The position numbers and the translations under genes were made by a program. This document shows positions 1 through 11,100 of a DNA stretch of 64,000 bases, one piece after another; position 1 is the first letter of the stretch; every line of letters starts with the position of its first letter. A model generated the notes under the pieces. It was not told the origin of the DNA. It worked only from the letters and a program-made list of their open reading frames with translations, and searched no databases. This DNA comes from Solanum dulcamara (taxonomy: Eukaryota; Streptophyta; Magnoliopsida; Solanales; Solanaceae): NCBI RefSeq assembly GCF_947179165.1, contig NC_077244.1, positions 69,176,144-69,240,143 of the forward strand, written 5' to 3'.

Positions 1-613
1 TCGCTAATTTATTTTTTTAATCGTGAAAATTATCTAGTGCCTATGCGGTGGAGGTAGTACTCATTTGGAGTAAACGCTGAATATGAATATTAATGTTCCA
101 ATAGTTTCTTAGTCTTGGCCTTTTTCATTACTGTTTACTGCTTGCGTTTCTTAATATTATCTTTTCATTATTTAAAATTTTCTATGCTTTGCTCTTTTAT
201 CCCATCTGATTCTATTTGTTATTGTTTACCCTTGCTTGGCATTTAACTTAGTTAACTATTCGAATACGTTCGGCATGAATTACGTTTAATGATTTATAAC
301 CATATACTTCATATACTTTAATAATAACTCTTTGTACTCGTGTTACAAGATGAGTCTCAATGATATATAAGAAAATTCTCTTGTAGAAACATATAACAGA
401 ACCAGGAAGTATAAACAAAATAAAATAAAGGGGATAATAATTCGGAATAAATTAACTTTATGTTACTCTATTTGCCTGTTTTTCTATTTTTTATTTTGGC
501 ATTTTGTATCTATTTTTAAGTTCGAATAATTTAAATATATTTTGAAAGTGAAACACGTCCTACCGAAAAATGATCATACTAATCTATTAGATATCCTATG
601 ATTTTCAACTCCC
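1..613. other. AT-rich spacer, nothing recognised
   Basis: AT-rich sequence with no open frame of note, no splice-linked coding pattern and no repeat family that I recognise. Confidence 0.6.
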
Positions 614-807
614 TTTCTAGTCCTGTAACTGGTAAAGTTGTTGTCATGTGATCAGGAGGTCACGGGTTCAAGTCTTGAAAATAGCCTCTGGCAGAAATGC
701 AAGGTAAGGTTGCGTACAATAGACCCTTGTGGTCGGGCCCTTCCCCAAATCCTGCGCATAGCGAAAGCTTTAGTGCACCGGGCTGCCCTTTTTTCTAGTC
801 CTGTAAC
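614..807 (+). mobile_element. 5'-truncated tRNA-derived SINE with 16-bp target duplication
   Basis: The body (about 630-791) has a B-box-like GGGTTCAAGTC, then the typical Solanaceae SINE text (AGCCTCTGGCAGAAATGC, TAGACCCTTGTGGTC, GTGCACCGGGCTGCCC) and a T-rich end. The 16-bp flank TTTCTAGTCCTGTAAC at 614-629 is repeated exactly at 792-807, as expected of a target-site duplication. The SINE head seems to be missing a few bases, because the duplication runs straight into the AACTGGTAAAG motif. A relative lies at 22290-22479. The family name is from recall of TS-like SINEs; insertion and orientation are seen directly. Confidence 0.85.
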
Positions 808-3800
808 CCTTAATTCCCCTTTTCTTTTCTTGTTGCCTATTCGAGGCTAATTAGGATTTAGGCATGCTTCAGCATGCTGCTTAAGATTTTTGAATTCAAA
901 TTGACATAGTTTATTTGATTTTGCCGGTTCTATACAAAATCAAAATGGTCATATATTTCTAAGATGCTTTTCAACTTTAATAAAGTTGAAAACATATTAA
1001 CCAATTTATTATGGCTAAAGTCTAACTTCATTCTTTTCCACATGATACATTCCTAATTTTAAGATCTAAGCCATTAGTTTAAAGCACTTCAGATGATGCT
1101 TCCATATATGTTGACATTAACAAATTTATAATCTAATTCATCATGTATTTCTAAACACATGGAATTAAGTAGCTAGTCTTCCATAAAATAAGATACAACG
1201 AAAAAAAAAAAACTTTGCTAATGAAACAGGACAGCTATGTTAACATTATTTTACAGGGTATGTGTTGAATGTATGTATCTGACGTTGAATTCACATCTTC
1301 TACTTGATATTATAATAAATAAAAAGGGGAAAGAATAAACAAACAATTAGATATATTACATCAAAGATGGTGCCTTCTAGATTAAATTGCGCATGAAAGT
1401 AAATAAGTGAAATCAGAAGTGGGACATACAGATTGAGATTGTATATGTGTTGATTCGATTTTTCATTGCATACAATATATTAAAGGAGAGACGCTTTCTA
1501 CACCATTTTTTTCATGTTCAAGACTCAAACTCGAGTCACGACACCTCTGAAATTAATGGTGAAGGTTCCACACCTTTATTTTAATTTTTTTAAATTCCAA
1601 TAGACGAAGCTATAGCTTGTTTAAATAACAAACTAATTGCTGTTTCTCTTTTTTCCTCATTATCTTTTCTTTTCTTCGAAATCTTCATCTATTAATTCAT
1701 TATGGACATAATATGTCCAAAGAATCATACAACCTTATTCATAATCCAACTTGAGAATATTCTATCCCAAGAGAAACCATATATACAACTCGCTGCCTTC
1801 TGATCCACGGGATTATATAACTACAATATTTTGGGCATGAGTGTACCATCATATACATAGACTACATATTAAATACACTTTCTCCCAATTTGATCAGTTA
1901 CGCAACATCTTAATTGATCCGTGCCTATGTGATTAAATTAATTATCAGTTTGAAATTTATAGATCAACTATTATATACGTTTTCAAATTCGTCATCATAA
2001 GATAACTGTTTACACTAAACCAAAATTAACAATTGCTTGGAACTTTTTATGGGGTCATTTGTAGTTTCCCCTATTTTGTGTTGGTTTTTAATTTATATCT
2101 TTCGTAATAAAATATTTTTTTATATATAAAGTATAAAATAATATTTTTGTATCATAATATTCGATAAAATATGTCTAGACATGGCTTCAATTTCTAAAGA
2201 ATGTACGCCCACTAGACATAAGTTTACGTGCGATTTTATGCTATTTGAAGAGCACTGTCCTCTAGTTCCAACATGGAGGGATAGATACAATTTGGCTTGT
2301 CCATATTGTACAAGACATGCTCACATGTTTATTGATCCCAAAATATCAACTGGATAAGGTATATAATTATATGCGTTAATATTCTATTTCATTATTTCAA
2401 TCATTGATAACACAAATTTTTTAATCTGGATCAAAATGATTTTTTGAATTTTTATACGTGCAATTTTCTTAATACATTGCGATATTCTCACATTTTTTCC
2501 CACCAAGAACATTTGCCTATTTTGTCGGTTTAATCTTTTCATGAGTATATAATAAATATTCATAGTCAAATTGTGTAAACCCAATCTCGTACATAGTTAA
2601 ATTCCAATTAAAAATGGACTTGAACCTCATGATTTTTAAGGTGTTGAGATTTTCCCCTCTTGCTGTGAGTTTGATAATGGTTCAACAACGTAACCAATAA
2701 AAAGACAGTTTCCTTTTTATAAAGGCTAAATTAAAATAACTTATTTTGATAACAAATGGCCAATAATAATTTAATTCTCAAACTATTCTAAGATTGTGAG
2801 CTTTGAGAACTCAATATACAATTGATGTATGTACTCTTTTAGATGGAGCATACAGGATAAAGTTAAAGTTCAACACAATTTATTGTTTTGGACTGATCCC
2901 ATGTAATATGTGAAAAAAATTAAAAAAAATATAATTTGGTATAATTATTATACAATTTAGAATATACTTCTTTATTCAAAATCCACGATGTTTAAATTTT
3001 GAATCATCATGAGTTATCATTTCAATAATATTTATGTAACTATTCATGTCCGAAAAGCTAATTTAAAGAAAAGACGATTGTCTTAACTATATAAGGTGTC
3101 TCGAGATTTGTCTCGATCCAATGTAAGACAATTTTCTTCAATACAATCGACACACACATATGTGTGTGTGTTAATTAGATATAATTGTATATCATGTTAA
3201 AATATATACTTAATATTGATCAGAATAATTATAAATTATTATTATTTGCTTCCAACACACGCAAAGTGATCAAGTAACATTCACAAGGTGCTAGTCAAAA
3301 GTTGACAATAATTAGCAATATAAAACTGAATCAAATGACCATTTAATATTGCTTCAAATTTTTCAAGACCGTGTATGAAATTCAACTAGTTGCTAAAATA
3401 GAATGTTCTTCAAGTTTCCATACATTGTACAAGGAATTTGTTGTCAAATGACTTCGACTTCACAGCCCTTACCCTTTCAGTCCACAATTTATATGATACT
3501 CAATTGCTTGCTTTAATCAACAAGTAAACAATATGCACTCAAGTCTCAACCTTTAAAAAAAAATTGACAATTGACATTAATTTTGAGGTGAATTTAGGAT
3601 TTAATTTATGTGTTTAATCTTTTAAGATTTGTAGTGTGAAAATCAATTTATTTATTTGAAAAATTTAAAGTTAGAGGTGGAGTAGTGTTAATCCATACTT
3701 TTTTTGCAAAACATATTTAGAATTTGAGTATACTTTTTTTATAATATGATTTATATCCCCAAGTTTCTAAAACCTAGTAAAATCATTCAATTTGACTATT

Positions 3801-4005
3801 TTACCTAAAACATATAATTAAATTTTATCTCAAAATAGATAGTCATATAATATCATGGATTAGATCTCATATACGACTTAATACATATTATTACAAACAT
3901 TTTACACTTTATTTGATTTTTTTGAAAATTACTTGTATTTAATTATAATTTTTATATATAATATTTAAGTATTTAAATTGTATATTTAAAAAACCACAGA
4001 AGCTA
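808..4005. other. AT-rich intergenic region without recognisable gene
   Basis: No coding pattern supported by splice sites or family resemblance. Small open frames (for example minus strand near 2384-2584) are low-complexity. A perfect 20-bp palindrome of CA/TG dinucleotides lies at 3151-3170. The rest is spacer with A/T runs. Confidence 0.55.
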
Positions 4006-4075
4006 GCGTTTGGCTCCAAATTCCCAAATATTTTTGGCAAGTAATTTTTGGGTGAAGTTTCACCATACGTTTGGC

Positions 4076-5540
4076 CACACCTAAACTATCACATTTTTTT
4101 GAATTTCATACCTAAACTATTGGGAGTGTGAGTTTCATACATAAACTGTTACTTATTAGTTTAAAAAACACACCTAAGTGGTATGTGTAATACACTCTCT
4201 TTTTTATTTGAAAAAACCTTGTCACATGGCATTGCACATGAATAAAATATTTCACCTTGACAAAATAAAATAAACTTTTAAATTATTACTATCCAAAACA
4301 AAAAATAATTATTTTTTAAAAAATAAAATTTAAAATATTTTTTCTCACCCAACTCTACCACCTCCCCCCTTTCCCCACCCCCACCCCGCTCCGACACCCC
4401 CTCCCTTATATTTTTTTTAAAAAAAATTATAAAATATTTTTGAAAAATTCTCACTTCACCTCTTTCCTAAAAAAATTTTGATATTATTTTATTTTTTTAA
4501 AAAAAAAATTCTACTCACCCCATCTAACCTCCGCTCCTAATTTTTTTTATTTTTTTTACATTTTTTTTGTGTTGTGTTAGATATATACATATATTTTTAG
4601 GAAAGTAATTTTTTCTACTTGCATACCGAATATAACAAAAACAAAATTTTATTTTAAAAAAAATCTTACGGCAAGTAAATATATAACGAGAAAAAAATTA
4701 AAAGCAAAGGATTAGGTGGGTGGAATAGAATTATTTTATTAAAAATTTTAAAATAATATCTAAATTGTTATATGAAGGTAGGGGGGATGAAGTAAGAATT
4801 TTTTTAAAATTTTTTACAAATAAAATTAAAAAATAAACTAGAAATTTGAGGGGGGGGGGGGGAGGAATCGGTGAGAGGAAGTGGTGGAGTGGGGTAAAAA
4901 AAATATTTTATATTTTATTTTATAATTTTTTTGGGGATAGTAATACTTTAATAGTTAACTTTAACTAATATTAATAATTTATTTAATTTTTGTCAAGGTG
5001 AAATGCTTTGTCAATATGGAGTGTAATGTGATAATTTTTTTTAAAGTAAAAGAGAGAGTGTAATACACAACATGATGAGAGTTTAATAAAATAGAGAGTT
5101 GTGTTTCTCAAATTAATAAGTACATTTTTTAGGAATCACATTGTGTAGAGGGCTAATTACCATTTTTTCTACCCTTTTTCAATTTACAGAAATCCCTTAA
5201 AAACATGGTAATCCGAATACATTAATTCAGTAATTCGGATACATTAATTAGGATTTTTATATATCGGCAGATAATATTTAAAGCATGATACATTAAATAT
5301 ATAACTAATTTATGAATCAAAATTAATGTTTTCGGATTACTGAATTAATGTATCCAGACGAAAAGAAGGAATTTTTTATTTTTTTTTTGAAATGGCTAAA
5401 AATAATAAAAAATATGGTAAATAAAGGAGTGTAATTAGATAATTTTTCCAACTAATAAATGATAGTTTAGGCATGAAACTCGCATTCTCAATAGTTTAGA
5501 TATAAGCTCAAAAAAATGTGATATTTCAAGTGTGTTTTCA
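4076..5540. mobile_element. Large foldback (long terminal inverted repeat) DNA element, copy 1
   Basis: The left arm (from 4076) reads CACACCTAAACTATCAC, CATACCTAAACTATTG, then TAATACACTCTC and TTTCACCTTGACAAA. The same motifs come back in reverse complement on the right arm: TTGTCAAGGTGAAATG near 4993, GAGAGTGTAATACACA near 5053, and ATAGTTTAGGCATGAAAC near 5462. The core holds a C-rich tract (about 4368-4402) and a G run (about 4850-4862). It has no coding capacity and is a non-autonomous element. A second family member runs off the window end from 62906. A smaller insertion (about 5135-5448) interrupts the right arm. Confidence 0.75.
5135..5448. mobile_element. MITE-like insertion with internal palindromic core
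   Basis: It breaks the right arm of the surrounding foldback between two copies of an AATAAGTA/AATAAATG-like site. Its ends are roughly inverted: GGGCTAATTACCATTTTTT on the left and a reverse-complement-like GTGTAATTAGATAATTTTTCC on the right. The core contains ATACATTAATTCAGTAATTC and, further on, its reverse complement, so it can fold back. A related element sits in the Aux/IAA intron at about 38655-38990. Confidence 0.5.
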
Positions 5541-6458
5541 TAAAAATTCTTGCAGAATCGAGAATAAAGTTTTCATTCTGTACATGCCAGATCATGAATT
5601 AGTAACTGCTTCTAATTTCCAAAAAAAAATACCAATTGTGTCGAACTTTCCATTTTTGGAATAGTTACAGAATCTCCATGAATAGGATCAAACCTTATTC
5701 CATGGTATTTACACGAGGTTCCTCTTTAAGAAAGTTCCCGAGAGGCTTAGTTGATCTATGATTTATGTTTCATCTTTCGTTTCCTTTTCGTTTGTTTCAA
5801 GAAATCTATCAATCAATTCCAATTCTTTCTTTTTCTCTTGATTCTTTTCCGATCGAGCTTTCAAAAAATATCATTTTGTACCCGTCGGTTTTAGAAATTA
5901 TTAAAAATACTCATAAGTTTGTGTTATCATTTTATAATTAACATGTTCCGTTAAAAAAATTATAACATAATTGCTAATAATCAACAACAGAAAAATAAAA
6001 ATATGAGCAAGAACAATACATTAATCGAATTAAAAATAAATTGTTCTTTTTTTTCAATTTTGTCACGCAAAAATAGACAGAGATGTTATTTAATGGTATT
6101 GATTGGTCACGTTAATGGAGTAATTTGGTAGATAAATATTAATTAGAATATAAATGATGAGTGCTTTATAAAATATAAAGTTTGGGTATTTTTTAAATTT
6201 TTAAAACTTACCAAATATTAGAACTTGACCCAAATTCTAGTTTTTTTCTAGAACTTGGGAACATGGGATGTTTACCAGATATATTTGCAAGTAATGACAA
6301 ATTATATGGCCAAACACTAGTTTTCATTTTTTTTTTAAATTTTTTTTCACCAAAACTATTTGAGGCCAAACAACACCGAAATATAGGAGTAATTAAATTG
6401 GATATTTTTTTTGTGCAAAACCTTACCTGACTACTATACTATAAGTATCCAAGATTTA

Positions 6459-7929
6459 GAGTTTGTTTGGCTTTGCTATTAAAAATTGCTTATTTTTATA
6501 AGCACTTTTAAATATAGCTTTATAGAAAAATGTTTTTGAAAATAATAATTTATGTTAGGCTAATTCATTTGAAAAGTGTTTTTGATAAGTATATTGTGTT
6601 TGACTATTTTTTTTTTAAAAAGCGCTTTTGAGAGTCAAATTATGAAAAATGACAAGTATCAATGCATTGATTATTTTATAAAAAGAAATTATTTTAAATA
6701 TTTATTATAAAATTTTAAATTAAATTTCTATTTTTATTAAATTAAAAGGCACATATTTAAATTTTCAATCAATATTATACATAGATAAATAAAAAATAAA
6801 TTAAATATTGATCTAATATTAACATAATAATTTAAATATAATTAGGTATATTAAGTAGAATAAATTTAAAAATCATTCCACAAATTAAATTAGCATATGC
6901 GAAAATTCATCACAAAAATAAATAAATAAATACAACAACAACAACAACAACCCAGTGAAATCCCACAACGCGGGGTCTGAAGAGGGTAAAGTGTACGCAG
7001 ACCTTACTCTTACCAAGATAAGATGGTTGTTTCCGAAAGACCCTCGGCTCAATAAAAACATTAAAAGAGGTTAGATAAGGTTAAGAAGTTACGAAGTTCA
7101 AAGCGATAAGGTAAAACAAATAACGAGAGCGATACAAATAAAATAGAGTAATCAAAATACAGAAAGTAATAGAAAGATAATAGCAAAGATCAGAGCACAA
7201 GAAATTATAGTACGCTAATGCGCCTACTAATAAGGTAGAATAACGTGACTATGTACTAGTCGTCTACCCCTAATGTGGGTCCTCCACACCCTCCTATCTA
7301 AGGTTATGTCCTCGGTAAGCTGTAGCTGCGTCATGTTCTGTCTAATCACCTCTCCCCAATATTTTTTTCGGCGTACCCTACCTCTTTTGAAATCATCCAT
7401 GGCCAACCTATCACACCTCCGCACTAGGACATCTGTGTCTCTTCTCTTCACATGCCCAAACCATCTCAATCGCATTTTCCACATCTTGTCTTCCACCGAG
7501 GCCACTCCTACCTTATCCCGAATAACCTCATTTCTTATCCTGTCACTCCTGGTATGCTCACACATCCATCTCAACATTCTCATCTCGGCTACTTTCATCT
7601 TTTGAGCGTGAGAGATCTTAACTGACCAACATTTCGCCCATAGAATATAGCCCGTCCAACCACCACTTTGTAGAACTTGCCCTCAAGAGACATATTAATA
7701 AACATGTATATATGACAAGAATAGTTTGATCTTTTAAAAAATAATTTTCTACTACAATTTTTTTTAAGAAGCAAAAATTTCTAACTTCTTCCTAACCAGA
7801 GAAATACTCCTTGTTTCTGCTTCTAATTAAAAACAATTTACCCATTATCCAAACATCTTAATTTTTAAAAAAAATATTTTTATCTGGAAATAAATGCTTT
7901 TGGCCTCCTTAACGATGCCAAACAGACTC
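6459..7929. mobile_element. PIF/Harbinger (Tourist-like) MITE with TTA target duplication, carrying a LINE fragment
   Basis: The left end GAGTTTGTTTGGC (6459-6471) and right end GCCAAACAGACTC (7917-7929) are near-perfect inverted repeats. Both are flanked by the trinucleotide TTA (6456-6458 and 7930-7932), the standard duplication for this superfamily. Without the nested LINE piece (6932-7686) the MITE would be about 0.7 kb. It has no transposase. Confidence 0.75.
6932..7686 (-). mobile_element. 5'-truncated RTE-type LINE, C-terminal reverse-transcriptase part and 3' tail
   Basis: Read on the minus strand this is the end of a non-LTR retrotransposon. A reverse-transcriptase C-terminal frame (7598-7227) has the motifs [26 protein letters not shown] and [10 protein letters not shown]. 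It is followed by a conserved 3' untranslated part and a (TTG)n tail, seen as ACAACAACAAC on the plus strand at 6932. It is missing the endonuclease and most of the RT, so it is dead. Near-identical motifs occur at 13973-14757. Confidence 0.85.
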
Positions 7930-8151
7930 TTAATTACAGCATAGCATTAAAATACAATGGAAAATCTATACTGATTTTCGCAGAGTAATAAAAAGTTAAT
8001 ACTGTCAGAGTGAATGTGATTACACTTTCTGGAAATACCCTAAAATTGTTAGCTTCTTCATCAATGAAGGGAAATATCACTGTAAATTCAAGCAATTTAC
8101 ATGTTCATTTTGCTTTTGTAGTCTGAAATTTGACGAATTCGCCGTTCGAAC

Positions 8152-11100
8152 ATGTCTGGCTCAAACGACGGTGACAAGAATGGGAGGAAACGTAATCTTC
8201 CTTCATGGATGAGTTCAAGACCAGGCTCAAGTGGTTTGGGTCAGAATAAATCAAATGATGAAGGTGAGATGACGGAGACAGCTGAGCAAGCGAAAGGTGG
8301 AAGAAAAACCAACCATGGCAAAACACTTCCCGACGAAGCTGAGAACGAAGCACATTTTTCAAATTTTTCAAAACTTATGGTATTGTAGAGTTTTCCCAAA
8401 TTATACAAGCTGGGCGTTGCCCGAATATTGGGAATGAATAGGGAGGATTTAAATAGTCAACTTCGACTAATTTTTAGATTCAGTTGTTATGAGATGTGCG
8501 GGATATTATAGGGCGGAATGGTACATATAGTTGATAGAACTAATTTGACTGTTTTAGTAATGAATTTGGCTGAATAGAGCTGAATGAATTTTAGTTCTGT
8601 TTGTTATAAAATAGGTCAAATATAGTAGAATGAATGCTAATGATTCATACATTGGAACAAATCTAATTTTAGCTGCATTTGCTATGAGATGGGTCGGACA
8701 GCTTAGAATGTATATAGAGGCTACATATAGTCGACAATTAACTAATTTTAGTTATGAAACTGGTCAATAGCATGGTCAAATCCAAGTAATTCTAGCTGTG
8801 TTTGTCATGAAATGTGTTGAATGGAGTGGAATGAATATGTAGGATTTCATATAGTCAGCCCAAGTAATTTGGAATTACAGAGTATGTTGATTGATTGATT
8901 TAGCTCGTTTGTTATTTCATTTAAATCATGATGGCTGTTCTGTATTCTGAATGCTGCAGGAAGGGGTTGTATTTGTCCTATCAGGTTTTGTCAATCCCGA
9001 GCGTGGTACATTAAGGTCCCAGGCTTTAGAAATGGGAGCCAAGTATCAACCTGATTGGAACTCGGATTCCACACTCTTGATCTGTGCATTTTCCAACACA
9101 CCAAAGTTTCGTCAAGTTGAAGCAGATAATGGAACAATTGTATCGAAGGTTTACCTCTTTCCTTTGGTGTATACATGATGTTGATTTTCTGCAAGTCCAT
9201 TATGATAGGAAGGAGTCTGATGTTCTAAGGAGGTAGTGATGCGCCAAGTAATATGTTCTTCAGTGAAATGAACAAAATCTAACTGCTTTGTACTATTAGT
9301 GCCTTCTCTGTTTCCTATCCATGTAGATTTCAAACTTCAATTTTGTCCTTGTGTTTGAAACAAAACTATTTTGCTTGATCATTTCTTTTGTGCCAATATC
9401 CTTCTGCTTTATATAACTGCATGATTCATAATTTCCTTGCGCGAATGCATTCTATTTTATTAATGACATTTCCTCCTCAGAAGATGATATGTCAGTCTGC
9501 ATTTGAACATGGGAGGGTCTTAGACCTAGATTATTTGATTAATGACATTTCCTCCTCAGAAGATGATACATCAGTCTGCATTTGAACATGGGAGGGTCTT
9601 AGACCTAGATGTCGATCTTATTCTTTTGGTATTTCTGCAAGATCAAGGTGTAACTTAGTTGAGAGAGAAAAATCTCGATATAAGTCTTTGTTTATGACTT
9701 TATTCTTTATCCTGACTTCCTTCCTTTTGTTTTATTCATCTTCCTTTTGTTTTCGTGCGTGGGGAAAGTGGGCTTTGCACTGTATGTGGAATTATTAGGC
9801 ATCCACATGTCATGAAATTGTGTGATTAACAGTGGGTTTTATTTTGTTTAAGTTTGTTCACGTTGAGCACCACTGCCTTCTTTATGTGGGGACATGGGAT
9901 TACTATTGGAGTTCGATTTTTTCTTCTACAACCTCTACTCTATCTAAGTCTAAACGTTTTTGCCTGTTTTGCTCAGGAGTGGATAACAGAGTGTTATAAA
10001 CAACGGAAACTTGTTGAAATTGAAACTTACTTAATGCATGCTGGCAAGCCTTGGAAACATCAAAGTGTCTCTCATGAATCCAGCCAAGGTTACCTCTCTA
10101 TGTCTTTGTCTCTCCTCCTCACCCCATCCCACCCTATCCCAAAACACACACTGTTTGTGTGTTACAGAAGGACGGGGCTCATTAAACTCAATATAGTGAA
10201 TGATACTTATAGTTAACCAGTGTTTCAGTCACAAGGGAGATGGGCTAGAACATTGATTCTGAGAATTCCATATGTAAGTGCAATAGAGTATGCGTTTTTA
10301 ATTAGTAAGTGCAATAAAGTATGTCTTGGTCCACCCTGTTAGCATTTAATTTACGGTCCCCCCTCCCTGATAGAAGAAAAGGAAGAAATATCTTGCATTT
10401 TCCCCCCTTCCCAACCTTAGAAATTTGATTGACTTTTAACATGTGACGCTGTTATTGAGCACATCAACTTATTTAGAATAGTCTGCACTGTGCTGACACA
10501 AGTACTATGGATACATGTCTAGAGAGGTAGTCAGTGTTGTAGCTTTTGGAATTAGAAGGTTCATAAAAAATAACATTGCAATAACAATTACCAATAACCT
10601 GTGAATTGTGATGATTAGTGATCAATCCATGAGTGGCTTTTTGGTGTCTAGATTTCCAACTTCAGTGAATTGTTTAGGTTTTAGGTTAATGAAATTGTCT
10701 CTGGGGTTTGAGTCTCTATTTAATCAACATGTGATGTCGAAGTGAAAATTTGAGAATATCCATATATGTTTCCCAACTCATGTCTTTTAGAATTCCTGCT
10801 GTTTTCAATCCACGCTTGATGTGACTGAAGATGCGTTGCTTGCTCTCCGCTATTATTTGTCTCCTTCTAAGCCATGCATTGGGTTCTCATGATTTGAAAT
10901 TTTTTCTTTCCAGTAAGTGGACCATCCTTAAAATTTATGGACTGTTTTGAGAGGCTTTCTTAGGCAATGTTATTCAATTGATCTCTCACATGAAGGCAAA
11001 TCTAATTCAAATAAAGAAATGGAAGTGTATCTTTGTTCTAAAGTTAACAGCCTAATGGGACATACAAACATGGGGAGAAATAAGGTAGTATTTTTAAAAT

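Larger units (their letters stand above)
4009..6376. repeat. Decayed TIR element with GTTTGGC-type ends, split by a foldback insertion
   Basis: The left part (4009-4075) has GTTTGGCTCCAAATT and a second GTTTGGCCA. The right part (about 6178-6376) has inverted counterparts GGCCAAACAC and GAGGCCAAACAAC. The two halves look like inverted ends of one old DNA transposon, with the 4076-5540 foldback sitting inside. The ends are degenerate, so limits are approximate. Confidence 0.35.

Noticed and set aside
638..850. 70-codon open frame
   Set aside because: It runs through the SINE at 630-791 and its flank; the translation is SINE sequence, not a gene.
7273..7605. 110-codon plus-strand frame
   Set aside because: Antisense shadow of the RTE fragment on the minus strand at 7598-7227.
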